DNA of 64,000 nucleotides from Nymphaea colorata (lineage: Eukaryota > Streptophyta > Magnoliopsida > Nymphaeales > Nymphaeaceae). Position numbers and translations under genes: made by a program. The stretch's first letter is position 1. Each line of letters opens with the position of its first letter. Under the pieces are notes generated by a model. That model saw only the letters and a program-made list of their open reading frames with translations, had not been told where the DNA came from and did no database searches. This document shows, piece by piece, positions 1 through 13,100 of this stretch. Location of the stretch: NCBI RefSeq assembly GCF_008831285.2, contig NC_045140.1, forward strand, positions 21,884,370 through 21,948,369. The letters are read 5' to 3'.

Positions 1-3000
1 GGCTTCAATCCAAATTTTTCCGGCGAGACCGCCAGCGTCAGCAGCGATCTGGAAAGCGGCTCGGCTCGCTGGGAGGCTCCGAGAAGGCCCGAGATCGAGG
101 CGGTTCCGGTCGTCGAGAGGGTCCGGCCTGAGAGCTTGCGGGATGGAGTTCCTGAAATGAGGAGGCTTGCTGATCTAGCGCCGCCTCCGCCTCCGTCGAC
201 CTTAGCTGTCGTGGAGCCTCCGCCGGAACCGACGAATAAGGTTGCTCCAATCGGCGACGGCGGGGGTTCGAAGGGGCCGGAGAAGACCGAGAAGGAGGAG
301 GCGGTAGCCCTGGGGATCGACCTGCCGGAATTCGCGGCAGCCGGGATACCGGCTTATACCCGGCGGCCGCTTGTTAGGAAAACATCCTGCCTCGGTGAGT
401 CGGTTTTCCGATTGTTTTTCATCTTTTCTCATGCCTTATTTTCTTAGTTGAAATTTAAAATTTCAAAGAATTTACGAGAATGATGTTCGATCGTGGATGA
501 TATTATCCTCCACATTCAGAAATTGACGAAAAGAGCCCGCACGCTCACGCGAGCCCGATGTTTGCGGCGGATTCATCTGTCATTACAGCTGTTATTTTTT
601 TGTAATTTTATTTCTTTAGCTTGGAACTATTTTCCTGGGGAATTTTGTCTCTTTATTGCACTTTTTGTTTTAGTTGGTAAACGGGTCGGATTATGTGGGT
701 CCAGCTAAGTGGATATCCGACTGAGACTGAAGGAAACCGGAGAAGATCAGGACGGCTGACAATAACAAGTTAAAGCAGTTGGAGTCTTTGAGAGTTTGGG
801 TTGTCCTCTTCTGGAACTGCTCCGCTTTTCATTTCCCTTTATGGATTCTGACTGGATCCGACCGAGAAGCGACTTGTTGCAGAACTGACCAGCGTCCAGC
901 TCGCCCCACCTGCAAAAGTAGCCGTTGTGATCTTTCGCTGCTGGAAAATAGCGTTGTTCTTTTCCATAAGGCTATCAGATGTTCAAATTTTTCGAATAAG
1001 CGGGGAACGTTTACAAGTCAACCTGATAACTTCGGGCGTGCAAATTTCTAGAAGCAAGGCCTTTCTGGAATTTGTGAAAGTTAAAGGGCGTTTTGAGGAA
1101 ATTATTCATGAGTCACGAGTTTCGTGACTGGAAATTGTTTTCTTTGGTTGAGTAACACGGTCGCCGAATTATTTCTACCCCTTATAGATTGTTTATAATC
1201 ATGCAACAAATTGCTATGTCGCTTCTCCATGTGGGATGTATTAGCGCTCTGATGGCCTCATTTACTTGTGGATCTATATGTTATTGACCCAGCAACTTGG
1301 TACCGCTATTTGATCCTTTTCTTTAATTGGTAATTGCAGCCTCGCTTTCTTTCTACAGTTTGCAGCACTACCTCTCATTGGCAGGCTCACTTGTCTTCGT
1401 TCCTTTGGTCCTTGTCCCCGTGATGGGTGGAACAGATGTAATTCTTGTTTCCCTTTTAGTGAATAGCTCATCCTAAGGTTAGTAGCTTCAGGTGAGTGAG
1501 AAGATAAAACCATCTGTATTCTGATGATTTGCAGGAGGAAACTGCCACAGTGGTTTCGACGGTTTTGTTGGTAACTGGTATCGCCACGCTTCTCCATTCT
1601 TATCTTGGTACGCGACTCCCACTTGTTCAAGGGAGTTCTTTCGTGTATTTGGCTCCTGCTCTGGCCATTGCAAATTCTCGGGAGTTTCGAAATCTTAGTG
1701 AAAGCGTGAGCTGATTTCTTCACATGTTATCATGTTGCTGTTATTCGTTTAGTGTTTTCAAGTTCTTTCCCACGTGTTAATCCGACTATTTGTCCTTGTA
1801 TACTTCAGTGGTAGTAGCATGTTAGAGAGGGCAGTATTTTGAATTTCGTGTGTGATCGGAATCAGTAGTTAGGGCCATAGCCCGTAAGGGATTCTCTTAC
1901 AAAAAATTGTTCAAAAGATCTCCAAACTCATTAAGCTGAGATCTTTATGGATAGAGGTCTAATAGTTTGGGTGTAAAATGAGAATAATTTTTAAGAATTT
2001 TGCTTTTGACTTGAGAAATGATTTTCCTTTGGATGATAGAAACATCAAGTTAGTTATGGACCAGTATATCGCAGTGATCATGTCGGCATAAAAGAAGCAT
2101 CTTTACTTGCTGGTTCATTATCCTCCTGCCTGCGGGCAAAAGTTTCTTCACACAAGTGTATTATTACCTTACGGGAAAATTTTCAGGTTTTGTAATTTAG
2201 CTTTAGAATGTTGCAGGCTTAAATATGCCATGTTAGATGTGCAGTTACGTGTTCATTCTTTTAGATTGGAACAACTCAAGTGCCTGGATATGTATGGGGT
2301 TAGAGCCCCAGACGACAGACAAGATTTGTTCACTTATCAGTGAAATTTCGTTTTTCTGGTTGCAGAGGTTCAAGCACATCATGAAAGAACTTCAAGGGGC
2401 AATAATTGTTGGCTCGATTTTCCAATGCATCTTCGGATACAGTGGCCTGATGTCTCTCTTTCTGAGGTCTCTCAAAGTCATGTTTACTAGTTCTTTTGTA
2501 CTATCTTGCACTTTCGTATGAGCAATGTGCATGTTTGTGTGTGCGTATCAAACTGTTGGTGCTCCTAAGCTGTCTGCTTTGCTTGTGATATTTGTCTTCC
2601 CTGGCCTTCATTCCTCAAACAACCATATCTGCTTAAAAATATACTGATCCATTTCAAAAAACACTTTTTTTTTTAATGTTAAGATGTTCTTTCCTCATTA
2701 AGTTCTTGATTATTAACTTGGATCAGTTCTTAAAAGGCTGCACAGACATATACACATAGATAGTGTCCACTTAATTGAGATAACTTGCTTGAACCTGACT
2801 TATGGGCTCATGTATCAAGCATTTATAAAACCGAGGCTGGATGATATTTTTAAACGATGCCATAAACCACTAAACCTATATCTTTACAGCAACATCTGCT
2901 CCACTTGTTTATATGTGTCAGAGTTGCTGTTTACTTTGCAAACTAAAAATTTTCAATGATATCTATGTATTTTCAAGCATGGAAGAGAATATTTTCTTTC

Positions 3001-6000
3001 ATGGAAATGTATAAGCCGACTAAATGCCACACATCATGAAGCTTATTCTTTTGCAAGTAAACCTTGGTTACCTCTTTTGTTATGTGAACTCATTTGAATT
3101 TCATCTTATGCGGCTGTTGTAGTGCCATAAAAGCTTATATTGTTTAATTTCTTGAACAGTAACAAGGACTTGTTTCTGTTTTGTCTATGCTTTTTCTTCA
3201 TGCTGATGAGCAAATTAAAAGACTCATGAGTTGGGCCAAATATTTGCGTTACATTTGGACTCGCCAATTCCCTTTTGCCTTTGCCACATTTGTTGCACAA
3301 AATTTCCTATGCCAGTTGATGATATTCACGATGAGTCCTCTACTTCTAGTCTGGACCTTTGTTGTGCTGGGCTGCTGGCATTCTCCTATGGAATATCTTT
3401 AATTTCTACTTTACTAGCTACGTCAAAGACAATTCAATCAACAGTTTATAAGTTCATGCATGATTTTTCAAAGAAAACATAACATATACATATACCAGGC
3501 TCTACGAAGCTCCTTTCTTTAATCAAGTCAAATTTTTGTTTCAGAAAATTACTGAATCAAGTGCAGGCAACCCTGTCTGAGATTCTGAGTTGTTTGTTCT
3601 CATTATGTGTTTCTGCATACTCTCTGGATACAGGTGCTGAAACAAGTCTCTCATGCGCATTTTTTTGTCTGGAAACTGTGATTACTTGTAATTTAATGCT
3701 CATCTCATGTAGATAAGATTGTTTTGTACTTTTGTGAGTTTGAGCGATATTCAATGCACTTAATCTGTGTGAGCTCCATGTTAAGCAATAAATTATGGAT
3801 TGGTGAGTAATTTTTGTGTGTTGCAGATTTATAAACCCAGTGACAATTGCGCCAACTGTTGCTGCAGTAGGTTTAGCATTTTTTGGTTATGCTTTCCCTC
3901 AAGCTGGAACCTGCATTGAGCTCAGCATTCCACAGCTTGTGTTGATTATTGTTTTCACTCTGGTAATTTCTTCAACGTTTCCAGTTCACTTGTATATCTA
4001 CTTACTGTGCTTCATGTAGTCAAAGCTTACAACTGATAATTTTTTCGTTGTCTACAGTACCTTCGGAGGGTCTCCATATATGGGCACCGGATTTTCCAAG
4101 TTTATGCGGTACATACACCTTTTTGCTTGCTTAGGTTGCTGTTCAGTTGATCAAGTTATAGATTCTCATCTAAGTATTACTGATTTGCATTATTGACATG
4201 TTCAATTTCTCCAGGTTCCTCTTGGTGTTGCAATCACATGGGTATATGCATCCCTTTTGACTGCTAGTGGGGCTTACAACTTTAAGGGGTGTGATCCTAA
4301 TATTCCAACTTCCAACATCTTATATGAAGCATGTAGAAAGCATGCAATCATTATGAAGCACTGCAGAACTGACGTTTCAGATGCATGGAGAACATCTGCT
4401 TGGTTTAGGATTCCATATCCTTTCCAATGGGGACTCCCAACCTTTCGTTTGAGGACTTGCATGATAATGGTTGTTGTGTCAGTAATTGCATCCGTTGACT
4501 CGGTAAGTGGCTCGAGTCCAAACCCAGGTACATCTGCTTCTTGCGGCAGCAGTAGCACTGTCTATTAACATTTCACGACCATCTCACAATTGGACTTCAT
4601 GAATACTTTGAGATCCCCCAGAGTGTTTGATTTTTAGTTCAAGTCAAATAATAGTAACAGTGAGGTGGCAATTTGGCTCATTTTAATTACTTGGAGAATG
4701 GAAAAGTTGAGTAAATGCAAAAAGGTTTTAGGCTTTTAGCTATATGCATCTGTAGTTTTGGTACGATCGCTGACAGTCAGGTTAATGAAATGTAGGCTAT
4801 GCTATGTCTATCTTACATATCTAGTCATCCAGTCGAGTGAATAAAAAATAACATAGTTACAAAATTGAAGCTCATATTTTCTAGTATAAAGTGATGGGTT
4901 TGTTCTTACTTGGTTGGTTGTTCATCAAGAAATTCAAAGAACTGAAAAAAGGGTAGATAACCAGATTATCTTTTTCAGAGTAGGTTGAACCAAGTTTTCC
5001 TTCCCTTCAGAAAACCAAGTGTAGACAAAGTTACATTACCTTCAGCAACAATCAGACGAGTCCCTTTAATGTATGCAATATTGCCTTTCTGATGGGCCTG
5101 CAAACATTACACTTGGGGCGTACAAAGAGCTCATTCCATCTCACAAGTTAGGTTCAGCCATCCAAGTGCGCTTTTTTTCTCTCTTAATGTAAATGTGCTA
5201 CCTCTAGTTCATTCATTTTCTGGCTCATTTCCTGTTCCATACAACCATATATGAAGGTGTACACTCACCCACCTTATTTTTCTTATGATTTACCATTGGT
5301 ACAACCTACCTGAAGAATGCAACGTTTATATTGTCTAGAGAAACAAACCTGTACTTTGTTCTTTTACGTAAGCTTGCTTTTGTTTGGACAAGCTAAGAGT
5401 TATGATGCTTTGTATCAAATATACTTGGTCAGAACCATCTCATCAATAGCATTGTTTGAGTCCAACAAAGGAAGAGACTGCTTATTGCTCTTTCAAAGTA
5501 ACAAATAGATATGCTTTGTAGTGGTTTTGTTGCAACTCACTGTGTTAACCATCCTCAGGTTGGATCCTATCATGCTTCCTCTTTACTGATCAATTCAAGT
5601 GCCCCAACACCTGGAATTGTGGGTAGAGGTATTGGTCTAGAAGGATGCACAAGCATCCTTGCCGGCATGTGGGGGACAGGAACTGGGTCCACAACATTGA
5701 CGGAGAACGTTCACACCATAGGAATAACTAAAATGGGAAGTCGAAAAGCTGTAGAGGTGGGGGCCGTGGTCCTGATTGTTTGCTCCTTCATGGGTAAGAT
5801 AAAATTTAAATATTTTTGTCTTTTTCATTTGTTTTCAGGTCATTATTACCGTCAACGTACACTATTTTTCAGTACTTTGGATAAAAAGCAGATTCAAAAT
5901 GGTTTAGAAAATTATGGGTGCTTGCATCTGCCCTATGTAACTGAAATCAGTTAATCCATAATCCACAGGAAAAGTAGGTGCAGTCATTGCTTCAATCCCA

Positions 6001-6575
6001 CTGGCCATGGCAGCTTCAGTTCTATGTTTTATGTGGGCTATGGTTGTTGCACTTGGTTTATCAACTCTGCGGTACACCGACGGCGGAAGCTCCCGCAATG
6101 TATTAATAGTGGGACTCTCTTTGTTCTTATCTGTGTCTGTCCCAGCATATTTTCAGCAGTATGGTGCCACCATCAACCTCATACTTCCGAGCTACATATC
6201 TCCCTATGTTGCCCTATCTGATGGGCCGATCCATACAGGGAACAAGGACGTAAGTAGCATCACTGTCATAAGCTGCATGATCCTTCGGAATTTTTTTTGG
6301 ACGGGATATTTAACTTGTATATATATATATTTGTCCTTTGGACATCTGTGCAGTTTGACTTTGCAGTAAACGGCCTCCTGTCACTTCACATGGTAGTTGC
6401 TTTTCTGGTTGCGTTCATTCTAGACAACACTGTTCCTGGCAGCAAGCAAGAAAGAGGAGTTTACATTTGGTCTAGAGCATCGGAGGTGGCTAATGATCCC
6501 AATTTTGTCTCTGAATACGCATTGCCATCTAAAATTGCTCGTTGCTTTCGTTGGGTGAAATGGGTTGGCGCGTGA
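1..6575 (+). CDS. NAT12: Nucleobase-ascorbate transporter, NAT11/NAT12-like (5' partial)
   Basis: This is a plasma-membrane permease of the NCS2/NAT family, which moves purine, uracil or ascorbate-type substrates; the substrate here cannot be told. Exons read from GT-AG sites with continuous frame are 1-394, 1340-1437, 1535-1705, 2366-2466, 3827-3962, 4058-4108, 4215-4502, 5559-5793, 5969-6249 and 6354-6575 (TGA), giving 658 codons before the stop. Frame 1 is open from base 1 with no start, so the N-terminus lies outside the window. The long Pro- and Glu-rich soluble N-terminal domain, including GFNPNFSGET at the window edge, is typical of the NAT11/12 subgroup. The QH motif of TM1 (LQHYLSLAGS), GSSFVYLAPALAI and the NAT signature region ENVHTIGITKMGSR are all present. 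The C-terminus ends RWVKWVGA, as in family members. The segment just before TM1 is unusually diverged (see findings). The gene converges on the P450 reductase gene. Confidence 0.9.
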
Positions 6576-7152
6576 ATCAGCAGTCTATCTAATGGTCTGC
6601 TACTAGTGCAGACCAATACCAGTAAAAGATCCTTTGTAATCGATTGCATTTTTCTGCTAAGTCAGCACGGTTGATGGTGTTGCATGGGAAAGGGTATTCC
6701 TTTCAGTCTTGTAATTTTCCCCCACTTGTTTATACCGGGAGAAAGAATTGAATAGAGAATAGAATGGAAATTTACTTGCCTTTTCTGTGTATATTTCTCA
6801 AAAGAAGAAAACATCAGGATGAATGATTACTATTCATCTCATGACTATGTTAAAAATCAGCATCAGCAAGAATAATATGAAACCCTCTAAACTACTCCTT
6901 TACATGTACCCATAACACGCTTATTCTGGTGCAACCATTATTTTATCCAGGACAGTATACTCACAAATTACAATTGGTGATACTTCAATAACACCCAGGA
7001 GGGCTTGCTTTCTTTGTCATGAAGAAACACGAACCCCTCCTGAGTAATTTAATGGGGGCAACTCACAAGACGCCTCTCCTTGTGCCACTGTACGCACACA
7101 GGGAAACCGGCCAACAAGTTCAAACAGAGATCACCTTCAACTGAGGGGCGCA
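6576..7152. other. Convergent 3' intergenic region
   Basis: This is a 577-bp spacer between the stop codons of the transporter (+) and the P450 reductase (-). It is AT-rich, with AATAGA/AATAAT-like polyadenylation contexts around 6745-6775 and 6869-6880. I see no coding segment in it. Confidence 0.6.
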
Positions 7153-10100
7153 TCACCAAACATCTCGCAAGTATCTTCCCTCTGTCTGTAGTTTTTTAAC
7201 TGCTGCCTCGGCTTTTGTTGAATCCAATTGTCCCTAACAAAATTACATAAGTTATCGTTACGCTAGCCTTCAGACATGATTGATGAGCAACTCAATCAAT
7301 AAAGAGATGTCCTCAGACAAACAAAAACTCAACATTTACAAATTATACCTGCTCCTGGGCGATGGTGTGTAAAGTACGATGGACGTCTCTTGCCATTCCT
7401 TTGGCATCACCACAAACATAGATATAACCATTTTCAGATATCACATCCCAGAGATATGCTGCCTGCACCATATATTTGAGATGATTTAAGAATTTCCATA
7501 AAAGAAATAAAATAGGTCCAGAAAGGCAAAAACATCTGCACGAGAAACTACCTTCTCCATCATCTTATGTTGAACATATTCCTTCTGTGGTCCTTCACGG
7601 GAGAAGGCAACAACCAGCTCCGTCAGCACTCCTTGATCAACAAAGTTCTTCAATTCATCCTCATAAATGAAATCCTACAGCAAAATGATTGCAATTTGGC
7701 AAAAGTTACGAATTTTCTTCCCCTTTTAAAAGACAAAACCATTGACACTGATGAGAAAAACAGTAAGCTGTAAAATTTATTAACCTGCAGAGTAAATGAA
7801 GACAATTAAGAGAAAACGTGCCATCTTAGAGATACATAATCATACAATTGTTAAAAGAAATTACTTATTTTGCCCCAACTACGGGATCTACAGTGGCAAC
7901 ACATGGACCCCCAAAACAACAGATTCAAAAGTCAACCAATGAGAGTTTTCTTTCTCAAAAGCAACAAAAATAATCTTTTGAAATGTATAAAGGAAAACGA
8001 CAAAGATTACTTTTGGTTGAAGAGCACATTGTTTTAGCCAAATAACTACATCGTCCATTGAAATAGTTTCATAAAAACAGTTGAGCTTCTTGTTCTCAGG
8101 ACCCACCAAAGAAAAACAAGTATTTTTCATTGAGTAACCATCTTGTGCACAAGATGTTACCATGGATTACCATCTGGAAGAAGTGTCAGCAGCAAAACAT
8201 TAAAGCAAATCTTCAATATGAAGGCATTTAGTAAAAGTAAAGAAGGTTAAATGTGGATCCTATAAACCATCTACTAAAACACTGTAGAATCACATTGTCT
8301 ATCCCAATGTCTTACATGTTCAGATTTCATGATACACAGAACAAAGTGAACATACCATCTTGCGATTTCTGCACCCAAAGAAAAGAACAGCAGTACCAAG
8401 TTCAACTCCCTCTTCTTTCAGCGCCAACCTTTCCTATTAGAATGGCAACAAGACGGAATTAGTCAATCACAAAAAAGGGAAGAAAAGAAAATCAAAGGAC
8501 AAGAGGACAAGAACAGGTAAGCATTATCTACTAACCTGCAGAAATCCTCTGAAAGGTGCCAAACCAGTACCAGGACCAATCATAACAATTGGAGTTGATG
8601 AGTTCACTGGAAGCTTAAAGTTTGACTGTCTTACAAAAATTGGAGCCCAACTACAATCATGACTCTTCTCTAGGGGCGCTGCACGCTGTCATCATTATTT
8701 TATGTCAGAAGCATGGAGTTATTTCTCAACCAGTGTTCAAATAATCACGCTGGCAATTTTTTTTTTCCCGTTTTGGAGAAGAAGAGAGCAAGAGATTAAT
8801 AACAAGGGTAAGACGGTTTTAAATAAAAAAAGTCTGTAACAGAAAAAGGAAAGTAAAACATAAAGAGGAATATGTAAAATAACAATTTTGTTCCCCAAAA
8901 TTGCACAATGTTTGTTATATGTATTGGTGATGTTTTCACATGCAATACTTTCAGAATATTGGAAATACCGGTGACCACGGTGCCTCAACTAACAGTATCA
9001 TGGCTCAACAGCCATCCATGATAACTTTCAATATCGGAAATACTAGTACCATAGTGCAAAGTGCACCTCAAACTTACATATGCATACATGTGGTCACAAA
9101 CACATCATGCCTGCACAGGATCATACCTTCATCCACGTTGAGCAAACACCCATATGAATCCTTCCTGTTGGACTTGGTCCATATACTACTGCACATGTGA
9201 CATGAATTCTTGAGGGTGCAAATCTGCACAATCACAGCATGTGGATAGTGAATCTATACAAGTGATATATCTTGAGATGATTGTGATTTGCATAGCTTCT
9301 TACCTGGGAGATGATGAAATTGAATAATATCTGGGTTGTAGACGAGGGGCTACTGCTGCAAAGAAAACACCAAGAGGAGGTCTGGCAGATGGAAATTCAG
9401 CCATTACTTCCAAAAGACTCCTTTGGTTGCCAACTACCCACTGTGAGTACTCGTCCTGAAGAAAAAGAGAGAAAGATTCTTTAATAAGAAAAAAAAACTA
9501 AGAAAAAAGAAGGACAATATAGTTAAGCAAGAAATGTCCCAAAGTAATCTAATATATGCAACAAAAAGCAATACAATTATTACAATAAGCTCCCACCTTT
9601 CCTGCAGGTGATGACAAGAACCTTAGTCGATCAGCTTCATTTGGATCAGATGCATGGGCAGCCAAAGCAACAAGAGCAGCCTGTTTAGGACAACTGAATT
9701 AAATATCACTAGCACAATTAAATTGGTGAAAGTAATGCACTTATTTTTAAATGCATCACACCTTTCTTGGTGGATTCAAGAGATCTGCATAACAGGCAAG
9801 TGCTGTTCTTAAAGTGCACGGGCCTGGAAATGGAGGTGGCACTGAGCATCCAAGTGCTGTACCATCTTCATTGTCTGCATGGATTGAAAATACCAAATCC
9901 AATGGCTGTCCTAACAAAACTCCTGCTTCTTCAATTGTTTCAATGCAATTCTCAGCATAGACACCAACATGATCTCCAGTCTCATACCTGAAGAATTTTA
10001 TACACATTTCATTAGCCTTACCATATCAGAAACCCAAAGAAGGCTATGCAATGGCACCAAATGCAGCAGAGACAGAAATATGGATTAAAGAAAAAAAACG

Positions 10101-13100
10101 GATATGAAATAGATTGAAGCTAGGTAGAGAGACAGTACAAAGAATACACCAAATTTTTTATCAACTTCATTCAGATCCCTCTCTTCTTTGAGATAAAATC
10201 CTGGTTACTTTTCTCCTCAAAGTCATGCACAAAAAGTCCTTACTATCTGTCGTTCCTTGAGGTCAAAAGTATAAGTCAGAGAACAAACTGATGTTTTAAT
10301 TCTAGAGGTTACAAGGTACTCAGTCTCAAATATCAGTATGGTTCTGAAAATACCGTGCACTCTTATCAACACTATGCTAGTGGCATCCTACTGACAGTCA
10401 AATGCACATTTCAGGAAAACCTGTTGCAAAAACTAATACCCCTATACACCCAGTCAGTTCACCGATTCACCAAACAACTAATATTCATAATACAGGTAGA
10501 ATAGGTTGTTCAATTTTTTATGCTTTTGCAGTAGCTTCTGCAAATGCAGAAAGATGAGAGCAACTCCAAAGTTCTTTCAGATAAAACCAACTTTCAGAAA
10601 CATACAAGTTTAAAAATCTTTTCACAAAAAAATGCACACATGCTAACTACTATAAAATGGACAGGACATGAAAATTAAAAGTAATTGGAAAATCCTGCAG
10701 GAGGAAAGACACCTACACCACACAAAATGATACAGTTCCAATTATCCTGTTAAATATTTAAATGAAGAAAAAATAGGCAGTGCTAAAAGTAGTACTTACA
10801 TAAGGCCCGTTCCTCCAATATCAAACTCCAAATGTATGCAGGATCGGTCAGAAGCAGGCATGTGAAGCTCTCTTTGAACAGCCACATTGCACCTTTTTTT
10901 AATAGAAAAGAATGCCACTGTCAACAATGTGGAGGAAACAGAAAAGAAGGGCAGTGAATCTACACCAACATAGGAAGCATAGCTCCAAGCTACCTGCATG
11001 GGTGGTGGATGTCGAACAAAGCATTTCCATTGGCCACAGTTAAAAATCTGTCCTCCAACACTGCAGCTTTTGAGTCATGAACTACAAGCCTGTATTCTGG
11101 AACAGCAGCAGTATAAGAAGCAACTGGAGCATCATCTTCATCACGAAGCAACTGATCCAATTCAGGCCATAATAGCTCTTTCCTAAAATAAGAAACCCGA
11201 GTAGTTTACCATTGTGCATGATTTGAGAAATCTAGACAACAGAGTGGGATTTCCATCTTCCCAAGGCAGGAAAGCAGTTTCAGCAAAAAAATTAGTGAAT
11301 CACAAGAAAAATAGCATAAGCATGTAATGGTGTACCATGCACCAAAATCATCCTCAATACATTGATCATCATCACCAAGTCCAACTGCGACCAGACGCTT
11401 CGCACCTATTTTCAATGTTAGGAATCATATTAAAACTCTACCATAGAATACCCAAGCTATTGGAATTGAATTTTCTTCAACCGAACAATACATCTTCCAA
11501 ACAGGGGAACAAAGAAAAAATACTCATGATAAAGCACCAAATTACAATGGTCCTCTGAAGTTTCTTGGGACTATTGATAATGCATCATTCGTATAAGTAG
11601 ACCACGTGTACCCAAGTACATATAAATTCTATGTTGTATATTGAACATATAATTACAGATACAGCAATATATAACAGCATGTATATAGTTGCAGTCACGA
11701 AAGTGGAACAAAGAAAACGGAAGTTGTAATGTTAGTAGAATGGAAGGACTTAAATCATTGGCCAATGAAAAGAAGCAAGGAAAAAATGACATGAAAGATG
11801 AAGATGAAGATGATGCAGGGAGAAGGTAAAGGAGAGGAGCAGTTGACTAAAAAAAGAAGTCGAAGAGGAGTCGGTCGGTGAAAAAAGGTACCAAAAATGG
11901 ACAAAAGAGGAGTCGGTCAGTGCTGACCGTGCCCAAAAAAGGTCAAATACGACCCTGGGTACGTTGACCGTACCCGACACCCCCAAGCACCGGGTCCGTG
12001 CCATGTCGGAGGCGCACCCGTGTCCAGGCGAGTTGACACTGACACTTCAGGTGCACAGGCTCACCTGTGTATCAAAGCTTACAACAATGTCTATTCTTCT
12101 CAAGTATTTGCAATTGCAAATGTCTCACATACTATAGTGACTGTCTGTCACCTTACTTCTTAAAATTTGCAACTTTTTGTTTCTTTTGGTAAGGTGTACA
12201 GGACTGGTGGCTAGAGATAAGCAGAGGCAAGCCCACCATTAAGAAAAAAAAGTTGTGGACATTTATGTCTCATTTTCGATGGTTCCACAACATCATTCTT
12301 GAGAAACCAACTGGTTATCCAAAAGATTAACATCAGTATGATCGGAAACAACTAACTTTTTGTTTAATAATGTAAAATAAAACTGTGCCCTTTGTTCAAA
12401 TTAGGTAGAGAGAGAGAGAAAAAAAACACACATAGAAGAAGCAAAACTTGAAATTATCAAACCAAAAACCACTTGGAATACAAAGTAACGATATGAAGTG
12501 GAAAAGCATCAAGCACATGCTCAAAACAGCTCACCTTGTTCATTAAGCTTCTCATCTACAACCTTGGCAACCTGGTTTTGAAAAGTTGAAAAAATAAGTA
12601 CCAAATCATGGAATTGACAAGAACATAAGCACCTTTCAGATATACCTTATTAAAATGCTCATACTGCCTGTTGCCCAAACCAAAAACAGCATAAGAAAGG
12701 TGCTCAAGCCATTTATCAGTTTCTTCCTTTCCCTGTCAAAATAAATACAGAGTTTCCAACTTTACAATTAACCTCACAGGAAGCTTTGACGAGAAACCAT
12801 AATTGGCTAGCTAGCATCAACATCACCTCTGTAAACCATTTATAAAATCTTGCAGCATTATCAGTTGGTTCACCATCTCCATAACTACAGAAAATGAAAG
12901 GAATAATAAGTGAAGCTTCCTTGATCATCTACTTATAATTGACCTGAACAACATGACACAATAATTATCTGTGTTACGTGGCTAATGTCAAAATGACTAA
13001 TGTTTCTTTCTTCAGTTTGTCTTCATATTCTTCATCATCTGCAGCATAGTCATCCTGAAAAACTCCAATCATCTTGTATTTGTCAAAACAGGGAAATTCA

